A DNA stretch of 39,583 nt from Stenotrophomonas chelatiphaga (GTDB taxonomy: Bacteria > Pseudomonadota > Gammaproteobacteria > Xanthomonadales > Xanthomonadaceae). Position 1 is the stretch's first letter. The number at the start of each line of letters is the position of its first letter. Both the position numbers and the translations under genes were made by a program. The notes below the pieces were generated by a model. It saw only the letters and a list, made by a program, of their open reading frames with translations, did not search any database and was not told the DNA's origin. Of this stretch, positions 25,763 through 32,771 are shown one piece after another. The stretch is taken from positions 1 to 39,583 of the forward strand of contig NZ_LDJK01000055.1 of assembly GCF_001431535.1 (NCBI RefSeq), given 5' to 3'.

Positions 25763-26314
25763 ATGCGACATGCATCAACACGCTTGTCCGCCACGCTTGC
25801 GCTCATCCTGTTCGGCGCGAGCGGCGCCGCGCGGGCGCAGAGCGGCGACATCACCTTCAATGGCGCGGTCTCGACCGTCACCTGTGAAGTTTCCTTCGAC
25901 GGGGTGGTCGGCAATGATGCGACCGTTACCCTGCCCAAGGTCGCGACACGTTCGCTGCTGTCGGGACAGAGCGGGGGCCGCACCCCGGTCGTGGTACGGA
26001 TCAGTGGCGCCGACCCGGTCTGTTCGAGCAATCGTCTGGCGATTGCATTGAACACTGACCGATCCGCGAACCTGCTCAACGGTCGATTGCGTAATGCGGT
26101 CATCGGCGTGGGCGGCGGCACCAACGCGGTGGTGGGCCTGCGCGATGCGCAGGATGCGACGATCAACCTGACCGGTGGCGCCGTGCTGAGGCCGGTTGCC
26201 TCAGGCGGTGGCGGCGCGCAATTCACCTTCTCCGCCGAGTACTACGCCGACAACCAGGATGCCATACCGGGCGCCTTCCAGGCCCCGTTGCGCTACACCC
26301 TCAACTATCCCTGA
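25763..26314 (+). CDS. Fimbrial major-subunit-type protein (first of two)
   Basis: A 183-residue exported pilin of the type-1 fimbrial family. The signal peptide (MRHASTRLSATLALILFGASGAARAQ) is followed by SGDITFNGAVSTVTCEVSF. The disulfide pair is expected between the Cys of TCEV and the Cys of PVCSSN. The C-terminal strand SAEYYADNQ...LRYTLNYP has the alternating hydrophobic pattern that the chaperone captures. AAGGAG lies 8 bases before the ATG. It resembles the second subunit (26580) throughout: same start after the signal peptide, same Cys spacing and same end. They are probably paralogs with diverged roles, for example minor versus major pilin. Confidence 0.88.
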   Translation: MRHASTRLSATLALILFGASGAARAQSGDITFNGAVSTVTCEVSFDGVVGNDATVTLPKVATRSLLSGQSGGRTPVVVRISGADPVCSSNRLAIALNTDRSANLLNGRLRNAVIGVGGGTNAVVGLRDAQDATINLTGGAVLRPVASGGGGAQFTFSAEYYADNQDAIPGAFQAPLRYTLNYP

Positions 26315-26579
26315 TGCACCGAGCCGGGCGGTACGCGGCACGGCATCGACGGGAACAGGACGCACCTCGGACGCGTCCGATGGCAGCTCACTACGCAGTG
26401 CGCTGTCATTGCAGACCTGCCGGCGTCGCCGTGCCCCCCTTTCATCCCCGTCCTATTAAATGCAGGCAGTTCGGTTACTAGATTAGGCGTCAAGGACGAG
26501 ACAGTCCTTCCGGCCGACATCCTGCCAAACCGGATCCCGCCGAGCTGGCTACACCTCCATCACAAAGGATTTTACCTTC
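26315..26579. promoter_or_regulatory. Leader and probable promoter region of the second fimbrial subunit
   Basis: A 265-base gap that becomes clearly more AT-rich around 26452-26486 (ATTAAAT, GTTACTAGATTAGG), where a promoter for the major subunit is likely, although I cannot fix its boxes. A hairpin AAGGAC/GTCCTT follows at 26492-26509. An AAAGGA ribosome site lies about 10 bases before the ATG at 26580. A separate promoter would fit stronger expression of the second subunit. Confidence 0.45.
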
Positions 26580-27131
26580 ATGAACAAGCTTGCTATCGCG
26601 CTGTCGGCCGCCCTGGCCATTGGCGCCTCCTTCTCTGCTTCGGCACAGAGCGGCACCATCACCTTCGACGGCGAAATTACCGCCACCACCTGCACCATCA
26701 CCTGGCCGGGCAGCGGCGGCACCGCCACCGATCCGATCGTGACCCTGCCGACCGTGCCGACCAGTGCGCTGGCATCCGCCGGTGCCACGGCTGGCAAGCA
26801 GGCCGTTGCGCTGGTGATCGGCGGTTCCGACGCGCAGTGCACCACCGGCCATGCAGCGATCGAACTGAACCCGAACCGCGACGCCAACCAGACCAACGGC
26901 TACCTGGACAACACCGTGGCAGCGGGCGCTGGTGGTGCAACCAACGTGCAGATCGCGCTGCGCGACGCCAACGACGCCCCGATCAACATCTCCACCCCGT
27001 GGCGTTCGGCTGAAATCGACCTGTCGACCACCAAGCAGATCGACTTCGCTGCCGAATACCGCAGCACCACGGCCGCCGCCGGCGCCGGTACGGTCGCCGC
27101 AAGCGTCGGCTACACCATCGATTACAAGTAA
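26580..27131 (+). CDS. Fimbrial major subunit (SMF-1-like)
   Basis: A 183-residue pilin with signal peptide MNKLAIALSAALAIGASFSASAQ. The mature protein starts SGTITFDGEITATTCTITW, and the second disulfide Cys is in DAQCTTGHA. The end EYRSTTAAAGAGTVAASVGYTIDYK is the donor-strand-accepting C terminus. Its size, Thr/Ala-rich composition and placement ahead of a chaperone and usher agree with the SMF-1 adhesive fimbriae of S. maltophilia; the exact identity needs comparison. It has a good ribosome site and a likely separate promoter, and an intercistronic hairpin follows, as expected for the most abundant product of the operon. Confidence 0.88.
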   Translation: MNKLAIALSAALAIGASFSASAQSGTITFDGEITATTCTITWPGSGGTATDPIVTLPTVPTSALASAGATAGKQAVALVIGGSDAQCTTGHAAIELNPNRDANQTNGYLDNTVAAGAGGATNVQIALRDANDAPINISTPWRSAEIDLSTTKQIDFAAEYRSTTAAAGAGTVAASVGYTIDYK

Positions 27132-27152
27132 TCCAACGGCTGTCGTAACACC

Positions 27153-27176
27153 GGTCGGGGCCTTCGGGCCCCGGCC
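27153..27176 (+). terminator. Hairpin between pilin and chaperone genes (likely attenuator)
   Basis: GGTCGGGGCC pairs with GGCCCCGGCC around a TTCG loop (10 bp with one G-T pair). There is no T-run, so it should not stop transcription completely. It is suited to stabilising the upstream pilin message or partly reducing chaperone and usher transcription. Confidence 0.6.
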
Positions 27177-27210
27177 ATCCCGGGCCGCGGCCCGCAACGA
27201 GTGACCTGTC

Positions 27211-27957
27211 ATGAACCTGATCCGTACCGGACTCCTCTGCTGTGTAGCTGTCGCCTCGCTGCTGGCCAGTGTTTCGGCCGACGCGGGCGTCATCGTGCAC
27301 GGCACCCGTCAGATATTTCCCGGCAACCAGCGCGAGATCACCGTGCGCGTGGAAAACGTCGGCCAGAAGGCATCGCTGGTCCAGGCGTGGACCGACGACG
27401 GCGACAAGCTGGCCGCACCGGAAGAGAGCGTCACCCCGTTCGTGCTGCGGCCGCCGGTATTCCGGCTGGACGGCGGCAAATCGCAATCGCTGCGCATCCT
27501 GTTCACCGGCGGTGACCTGCCGCAGGACCGCGAAAGCCTCTATTACCTCAACGTACTGGATATTCCCCCGGTACCGCAGAGCGGCGAGATCGCCACGGGC
27601 AACTACCTGCAGTTCAGCCTGCGCACGCGCATCAAGCTGATCTACCGCCCCAGCGGACTGGACGACGCCGGCACGGCGCCGCAGAAGCTGCAGTGGAGCC
27701 TGGTGCCGGACGCGAAGGGCTGGGCCCTGCAGGCCACCAATCCCACCCCTTATTACGTGCATGTCGGCACGCTGGGCCTGCGCGTGCAGGGCGTCAACCA
27801 TCCTGCGATCGACCCGCAGATGATCGCGCCGCAGTCCACCGAACGCTATGCGCTGGAGACCCTGCGCGCGCGTCCGAGTGGCGGCAACGTGCAGCTCGAG
27901 TACATCAACGACTACGGCGCCAGCATCGGCCAGTCCGTGCCGCTGTCCGGCAACTGA
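27211..27957 (+). CDS. Periplasmic fimbrial chaperone, PapD family
   Basis: A 248-residue chaperone with a signal peptide (MNLIRTGLLCCVAVASLLASVSADA) and the two-domain immunoglobulin fold. Typical marks are GVIVHGTRQIFPGNQREITVRVEN (A1/B strands with the Arg that anchors the subunit C terminus), FVLRPPVFRLDGGKSQSLRI, ESLYYLNVLDIPP (G1 strand and preceding loop) and the FSLRTRIKLIYRPSGL linker. It would hold each pilin by donor-strand complementation until the usher takes it. The ATG at 27211 is the first in frame. It lies 79 bases after the pilin and 100 bases before the usher. Confidence 0.94.
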   Translation: MNLIRTGLLCCVAVASLLASVSADAGVIVHGTRQIFPGNQREITVRVENVGQKASLVQAWTDDGDKLAAPEESVTPFVLRPPVFRLDGGKSQSLRILFTGGDLPQDRESLYYLNVLDIPPVPQSGEIATGNYLQFSLRTRIKLIYRPSGLDDAGTAPQKLQWSLVPDAKGWALQATNPTPYYVHVGTLGLRVQGVNHPAIDPQMIAPQSTERYALETLRARPSGGNVQLEYINDYGASIGQSVPLSGN

Positions 27958-28057
27958 GCCGCGGCGGCCGCCGCCGCTCCGCCCCCGATAGACGCGACAT
28001 CGGCTGATGCCTGCCCCTGGCAGGTGTCGCCGCCGCATGCCTTCCTGGAGATCCGCC

Positions 28058-30673
28058 ATGCTGTTCCGCAGCCCGACATCGTCAGCGCCGAAGCCGTGCC
28101 GCCTGGCCTTTGCCGTGGTGGGTGCCTTGTTTCCCGCCGTCGCGTTGGCGGCGCCCAACGTGGAGTTCAACGCGCAGTTCCTGCAGGGTTCGCAGGCCAG
28201 CGCGCTGGATCTGAGCCGGTTCGAGAGCGGCGAGGATGTGCCGGGCATCTACAGTGCCGACATCAAGGTCAATGGCGTGGTTGTCGCGCGGCGTGAGGTG
28301 GAACTGCGCGCGTTGGACAACGGCTCGACCGCGGTGTGCCTGTCTCCGGAACTGATTGCGGTGCTCGGCGTCGACCCTGCACGCCTGCCGCAGCCTGGCA
28401 GCGCCACCGATGGCGACGGCCAGCCGATCCAGCTGCAGCCGTTGCCCGCTTCGGTCAGCTGTAAGCCCCTGTCCACGTTCATCCCGCAGGCCAGCGTACG
28501 CTTCGACGCCGGCGAGCTGGCGCTGGAGGTCAGCATCCCGCAGGCCTACCTGTCGCGCGATCCGCGTGGCTGGGTCAGCCCGGAACTGTGGGACGACGGC
28601 ATCAGCGCGGCGATGCTGGGCTATTCCATCAGCCACCAGCGCATCCAGACCCGCGGCTACCAGCTGCAGTCGACCAGCGCGATGCTCAACGCCGGCATCA
28701 ACCTGGGGGCCTGGCGCGTGCGCCATGATGGCTATCTGTCGCAGGCCAGCGGGCGCGGCACGTCGTATCGCGCGGGGCGCAGCTACGCCCAGCGTTCGAT
28801 CGCATCGCTGGGCACCGAGCTGACCGTGGGCGAGGCCAGCACCAACGGGGACCTGTTCGATGGGGTCAGCTTCCGCGGCATCAGCGTGGCCACCGACCCG
28901 CGCATGCTGCCGGAATCGCAGCGTGACTATGCACCCACGGTGCGCGGCGTGGCACAGACCAACGCGCGGGTGGTGATCCGCCAGCGCGATGCGGTGCTTT
29001 ACCAGACCAACGTGGCGGCCGGTCCGTTCGAAATCAACGACCTGTACGGAACCGCCTATGCCGGCGACCTGGATGTGGAAGTCATCGAAAACGATGGTCG
29101 CGTGCAGCGTTTCGTGGTGCCGTTTGCTTCCGTGCCGCAGCTGTTGCGCGCTGGCCAGCACCGCTTCAACGTCACCGTGGGCACGCTGGACGATGCGTGG
29201 CTGCGCGATACACCGACGTTGCTGGAAGCCACCCTGCGCAAGGGCATCAGCAACCGCTTCACCGGGTTTGGTGGTGTCACCGCCAGTGATGGCTATGCGG
29301 CCGGCCTGATCGGCGGCGCGCTGAATACCCGCTTCGGTGCGTTTTCCGGCGATGTCACGGTGGCCCGTACGCAGCTGCGTGGCACCTTGCCGGCGTCGGA
29401 GTCGCGCATGCAGGGTCAGTCGTACCGGCTGGCATTCAGCAAGGATATTCCGGCGACCGGCACCAATCTGTCGATGGCCGCGTATCGCTTCTCGACCCAG
29501 GGGTATCTGTCGCTGCCAGATGCGGCGCGCCTGCGCCAGCAGATGGCCGATGGTGAAGGCGGGCGCTTGTTCGCACGCCAGCGCTCGCGCCTGGACATCA
29601 ATCTCAACCAGGGCCTGGGTGACGGTGCGGCGTCGCTGTATGCCAGCGCCAGCAGCGTGGATTACTGGGGCCAGGACCAGCGTCGCACGAATTTCTCGGT
29701 GGGCTACTCCGACCGGCTGGGCCCTGCCAGCTACAGCCTGTCGGCGCAGCGCAGCCTGGAACGCAGCCTGGGCGGCGGCGCAGCGCGCGAAGGCAACAGT
29801 TTCCATCTGAACGTGACCGTGCCGCTCGGAACGCGCAGCAGCGCGCCGCGCCTGGTCACCGCGGTGAACCGCAGGAGCGATGGTCGTGACGACGAACGCG
29901 CCGGCGTCACCGGCACGTTCGGCGAGCGTCGCCAGGGGGGTTACAACGCGTCTATCAGCCGCTACAGCGGCGCGGGGGCGAACGTCGATGCCGGCGTCAG
30001 CTACCAGACTTCGGTGGCCACGCTCAATGCCGGCTACAACCACGCCTCCGCCAGCCGTGGGCTGAGCCTGGGGGCGACCGGTGGCGTCGTGCTGCATGGC
30101 GATGGCGTGGTGTTCGCCCAGCAGCTCGGCGACACCATCGCGCTGGTGCAGGTGCCCGATGCAGCGGGCGCGGCGCTGGACAGCACCGTAGGCGTCAAGA
30201 CCAATGCGAAGGGCTACGCCGTGGTCCCTTACATGACCCCGTTCCGCCGCAATGAAGTGACGGTGGACCCGAAGGGCTTGCCGTTGGACGTGGAACTCAA
30301 GACCACCTCCGTCATCGGCGTGCCGACGGCCGGCGCGGTGGTCAAGCTGGTGGTGCCCACCAGCAACGGGCGCAGCGCATTGATCGAAGCGTACCAGGCC
30401 GATGGACAGGCATTGCGTTTCGGCCTGGATGTCTACAACGAAGCAGGCGACGTGGTGGGCGTGGTCGGCCAGGCCAGCCGCCTGTGGGTGCGCGGCATCG
30501 AACAAACGGGCCGCTTGACCGTGCGCCTGGGGGCCAATGGCGCCCAGCAGTGCGTGATCGCCTACAGCGTGCCTGCGGGCAACAGCGGTGAGCTGATCAC
30601 CGCCAACTGCGCGGCGCCCTCGACCATGGCGGCAGGGGCGGGTGCCGACGCTTCGCAGGTCGGATCCCGGTAA
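28058..30673 (+). CDS. Outer-membrane fimbrial usher (FimD/PapC family)
   Basis: An 871-residue usher that secretes and assembles the pilus. The signal peptide ends near VALAAP. The N-terminal periplasmic domain starts VEFNAQFLQGSQASALDLSRFESGEDVPGIYSADIKVNG. The 24-strand barrel with plug domain includes RGISVATDPRMLPESQRDYAPTVRGVAQTNARVVIRQ and GPFEINDLYGTAYAGDLDVEVIENDG. C-terminal domains end with GLDVYNEAGDVVGVVGQASRLWVRGIEQTGRL. The start is ATG 28058 with a TGGAG site; an in-frame ATG at 28007 would put 17 basic residues before the signal peptide and was rejected. Only 23 bases separate its stop from the convergent smeT stop, with no adhesin gene between. Confidence 0.95.
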   Translation: MLFRSPTSSAPKPCRLAFAVVGALFPAVALAAPNVEFNAQFLQGSQASALDLSRFESGEDVPGIYSADIKVNGVVVARREVELRALDNGSTAVCLSPELIAVLGVDPARLPQPGSATDGDGQPIQLQPLPASVSCKPLSTFIPQASVRFDAGELALEVSIPQAYLSRDPRGWVSPELWDDGISAAMLGYSISHQRIQTRGYQLQSTSAMLNAGINLGAWRVRHDGYLSQASGRGTSYRAGRSYAQRSIASLGTELTVGEASTNGDLFDGVSFRGISVATDPRMLPESQRDYAPTVRGVAQTNARVVIRQRDAVLYQTNVAAGPFEINDLYGTAYAGDLDVEVIENDGRVQRFVVPFASVPQLLRAGQHRFNVTVGTLDDAWLRDTPTLLEATLRKGISNRFTGFGGVTASDGYAAGLIGGALNTRFGAFSGDVTVARTQLRGTLPASESRMQGQSYRLAFSKDIPATGTNLSMAAYRFSTQGYLSLPDAARLRQQMADGEGGRLFARQRSRLDINLNQGLGDGAASLYASASSVDYWGQDQRRTNFSVGYSDRLGPASYSLSAQRSLERSLGGGAAREGNSFHLNVTVPLGTRSSAPRLVTAVNRRSDGRDDERAGVTGTFGERRQGGYNASISRYSGAGANVDAGVSYQTSVATLNAGYNHASASRGLSLGATGGVVLHGDGVVFAQQLGDTIALVQVPDAAGAALDSTVGVKTNAKGYAVVPYMTPFRRNEVTVDPKGLPLDVELKTTSVIGVPTAGAVVKLVVPTSNGRSALIEAYQADGQALRFGLDVYNEAGDVVGVVGQASRLWVRGIEQTGRLTVRLGANGAQQCVIAYSVPAGNSGELITANCAAPSTMAAGAGADASQVGSR

Positions 30674-30696
30674 GCATCGCGCTGCCGCCGTCGCGG

Positions 30697-31347
30697 CTAC
30701 AGCGGCGTCGGCGCGCTGCCTGCCTCGAAGACGCCTTCTTTGACATACGCCGCCAGCGTCATGTCCAGCGCCAGCATCCCATCGCGGCGGATGTCCATCA
30801 GGTCCGGTTCCACCATTGCCCCGTGCAGCACGCCCAGTACCGTGGCGTGCAGCATCCGCGCGGCCACTTCGGGATTCGCGCCGGGCTTTAGCTGGCCCAG
30901 TTGCCCGGCCCGGCGCAGCGCGCGCGCCATCCGCTCCAGCCCATCGCGGAACCCTTCCTGCTGCAGGTCCGCCAGCACCTTGCTGTCCGCCGATGAATCA
31001 CTGCGCAGCATGATCTCCATGGTATTGCGCAGCCGCTCGTCCTGCGCCAGGTCGATCAACGACCCCAGGATCACCGAACGCAGATCCAGCACGGGGGTGT
31101 CGCGCGACTCGGTGGCGGCGCGGTCGAGTTCCTGCATGAAGGGCAGGCGCACGCGCTCGATCACCGCGGCCAGTACGTCGATCTTGTTCTTGAAGTGCCA
31201 GTACACCGCGCCGCGGGTGTAGCCGGCACGCGCACCGATCATTTCCAGCGTGGTGCGGGCCACCCCGTGCTCATGGAAGCAGGATTCGGCGGCGTCGAGG
31301 ATCCCTTCGCGGGTCGCCTGGGTTTCCTCTTTGGTCTTTCGGGCCAT
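30697..31347 (-). CDS. smeT: TetR-family repressor SmeT
   Basis: A 216-residue repressor of the AcrR/TtgR/SmeT type. The N-terminal helix-turn-helix (about residues 10-56) reads ATREGILDAAESCFHEHGVARTTLEMIGARAGYTRGAVYWHFKNKIDVL. The C-terminal domain (LRSVILGSLIDLAQDERLRNTMEIML...) forms the drug-binding pocket and dimer interface. It is divergent from smeDEF, as in S. maltophilia, where SmeT binds the shared promoter region and represses both itself and the pump; triclosan and some flavonoids relieve it (family knowledge). A TATGAT -10-like box lies at 31377-31382 on its strand. Confidence 0.95.
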   Translation of the reverse strand: MARKTKEETQATREGILDAAESCFHEHGVARTTLEMIGARAGYTRGAVYWHFKNKIDVLAAVIERVRLPFMQELDRAATESRDTPVLDLRSVILGSLIDLAQDERLRNTMEIMLRSDSSADSKVLADLQQEGFRDGLERMARALRRAGQLGQLKPGANPEVAARMLHATVLGVLHGAMVEPDLMDIRRDGMLALDMTLAAYVKEGVFEAGSAPTPL

Positions 31348-31386
31348 TGCTCAGGATTTGGGTGAAAAGTCAATGAATCATAGCGC

Positions 31387-31416
31387 TTTACAAACAAACA
31401 GTCATGTATGTATATT
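31387..31416 (+). promoter_or_regulatory. smeD promoter overlapping the SmeT operator
   Basis: TTTACA (31387-31392) and TATATT (31411-31416) are spaced 18 bases apart and form a good -35/-10 pair directed at smeD. The spacer is an imperfect palindrome (ACAAACAAACA facing TGTATGTAT), matching the pseudo-palindromic site described for SmeT. Repressor binding would block this promoter and the divergent smeT promoter together. The predicted leader is about 119 bases. Confidence 0.85.
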
Positions 31417-31484
31417 TCCTGCCCATGATTGCCGTCGCTATTGGCCGCCTCTGGAACGGGGCGGGCGCGCGGCTGCCGAACTGC

Positions 31485-31507
31485 CGCCGAGCAAGGCTCG
31501 GCGCTAC
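31485..31507 (-). repeat. SMAG hairpin in the smeDEF leader
   Basis: An 8-bp stem (CGCCGAGC with GCTCGGCG, AAG loop) ends in CTAC, i.e. GTAG on the minus strand. It lies 34 bases before the smeD start codon, so it would be part of the 5' untranslated RNA. Confidence 0.8.
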
Positions 31508-31541
31508 CGCTACCGAACTCCCGCCATCGAGACCCTCCCCC

Positions 31542-32759
31542 ATGCTCCTGTCCCGTATTCGTCCCCTTGCCTTGTCGTTGGCTGTTGCCGCGACCGTGGC
31601 CGCCTGCGGCGGTGGCGATGACCAGCCGCAACAGCAGGGCCCCGGCCAGGTCACCGTGGTGACCCTGAAGGCCGAATCGGTGTCGCTGACCCGCGAACTG
31701 CCCGGCCGCACCACCGCGTTCCTGGTCGCCGAAGTGCGGCCACAGGTCAATGGCATCGTCGGCAAGCGGCTGTTCACCGAAGGCAGCCTGGTGACCGAAG
31801 GGCAGCCGCTGTACCAGATCGATGACGCCAGCTACCGCGCGCAGTCCAACAATGCACGTGCCCAGCTGGCCCGGGCCGAGGCCACCGCCAATGCATCGAA
31901 GTTGAGCGCGGCGCGCATCACGGAGCTGGCCAAAGTGGATGCGGTCAGCAAGCAGGACCTGGAAAACGCGATCGCCGCGCAGAAGCAGGCCGAAGCCGAT
32001 GTAGGCGCCGCGAGGGCATCGCTGGATGCGGCCAACGTGACGCTGGGTTACGCGCGCATCACCGCCCCGATCAGCGGCCGCATCGGCAAGTCATCGGTCA
32101 CCCAGGGCGCGCTGGTCAGCGCCGCCCAGACCGAAGCGCTGGCCACCGTGCAGCAGCTGGACCCGATCTACGTCGACCTGACCCAGTCCGCCGCCGAGCT
32201 GCTGCAGTTGCGCCGCGAACTGGCCGCCGGCCGCCTGCAGGACAACCAGACCCTGCCGGTCAGCATCCTGCTGGACGATGGCAGCACCTTCGACCAGCAG
32301 GGCACGCTGGAGTTTTCCGAAGTGAGCGTGGACCCGACCACCGGCAGCTACGGCCTGCGGGTCAAGGTCGCCAACCCCGAAGGCGTGCTGATGCCGGGCA
32401 TGTACGTGCGCGCGGTGATCGGCGGCGGCGTGCGCAATGGCGCGCTGCTGGTGCCGATGCAGGGCATCGCACGCGATGCCAAGGGCGATACCAGCGCGAT
32501 GGTGGTCAACAAGGACGGCAAGGTGGAAGTGCGCCCGGTCAAGGTGAGCCGCGCACTGGGTGACAAGTGGCTGGTGGAAGACGGCCTGCAGGCCGGCGAC
32601 AAGGTGATCGTGGAAGGGCTGCAGAAGATCGCGCCGGACATGCCGGTGCAGGCCACCGAGAAGGGCAGCGAACCGGCCACGCCGGCCGCCACCCCGGCCG
32701 CCGCGCCGGCCGACGCCGCCGCACCCGCCCAGGCTCCGGCCGGCACCGACGCGCAGTAA
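31542..32759 (+). CDS. smeD: Multidrug efflux membrane-fusion lipoprotein SmeD
   Basis: A 405-residue periplasmic adaptor of the RND pump. A lipoprotein signal (MLLSRIRPLALSLAVAATVAAC, lipidated Cys22) is followed by the first barrel/lipoyl segments (TRELPGRTTAFLVAEVRPQVNGIVGKRLFTEGSLVTEGQPLYQID). A helical hairpin (RAQSNNARAQLARAEATANA...AEADVGAARASLDAA) and then the second half (YARITAPISGRIGKSSVTQGALV) follow. The tail is Ala/Pro-rich. The ATG at 31542 is used because the lipoprotein signal starts there; the frame is open from 31404 in the leader. It is the first gene of smeDEF and is repressed by SmeT. Confidence 0.95.
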   Translation: MLLSRIRPLALSLAVAATVAACGGGDDQPQQQGPGQVTVVTLKAESVSLTRELPGRTTAFLVAEVRPQVNGIVGKRLFTEGSLVTEGQPLYQIDDASYRAQSNNARAQLARAEATANASKLSAARITELAKVDAVSKQDLENAIAAQKQAEADVGAARASLDAANVTLGYARITAPISGRIGKSSVTQGALVSAAQTEALATVQQLDPIYVDLTQSAAELLQLRRELAAGRLQDNQTLPVSILLDDGSTFDQQGTLEFSEVSVDPTTGSYGLRVKVANPEGVLMPGMYVRAVIGGGVRNGALLVPMQGIARDAKGDTSAMVVNKDGKVEVRPVKVSRALGDKWLVEDGLQAGDKVIVEGLQKIAPDMPVQATEKGSEPATPAATPAAAPADAAAPAQAPAGTDAQ

Positions 32760-32771
32760 GCGGAGAATTCC

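Noticed and set aside
28082..30505. Open frame of 807 residues on the minus strand
   Set aside because: Antisense to the fimbrial usher; no signal, domain or ribosome site.
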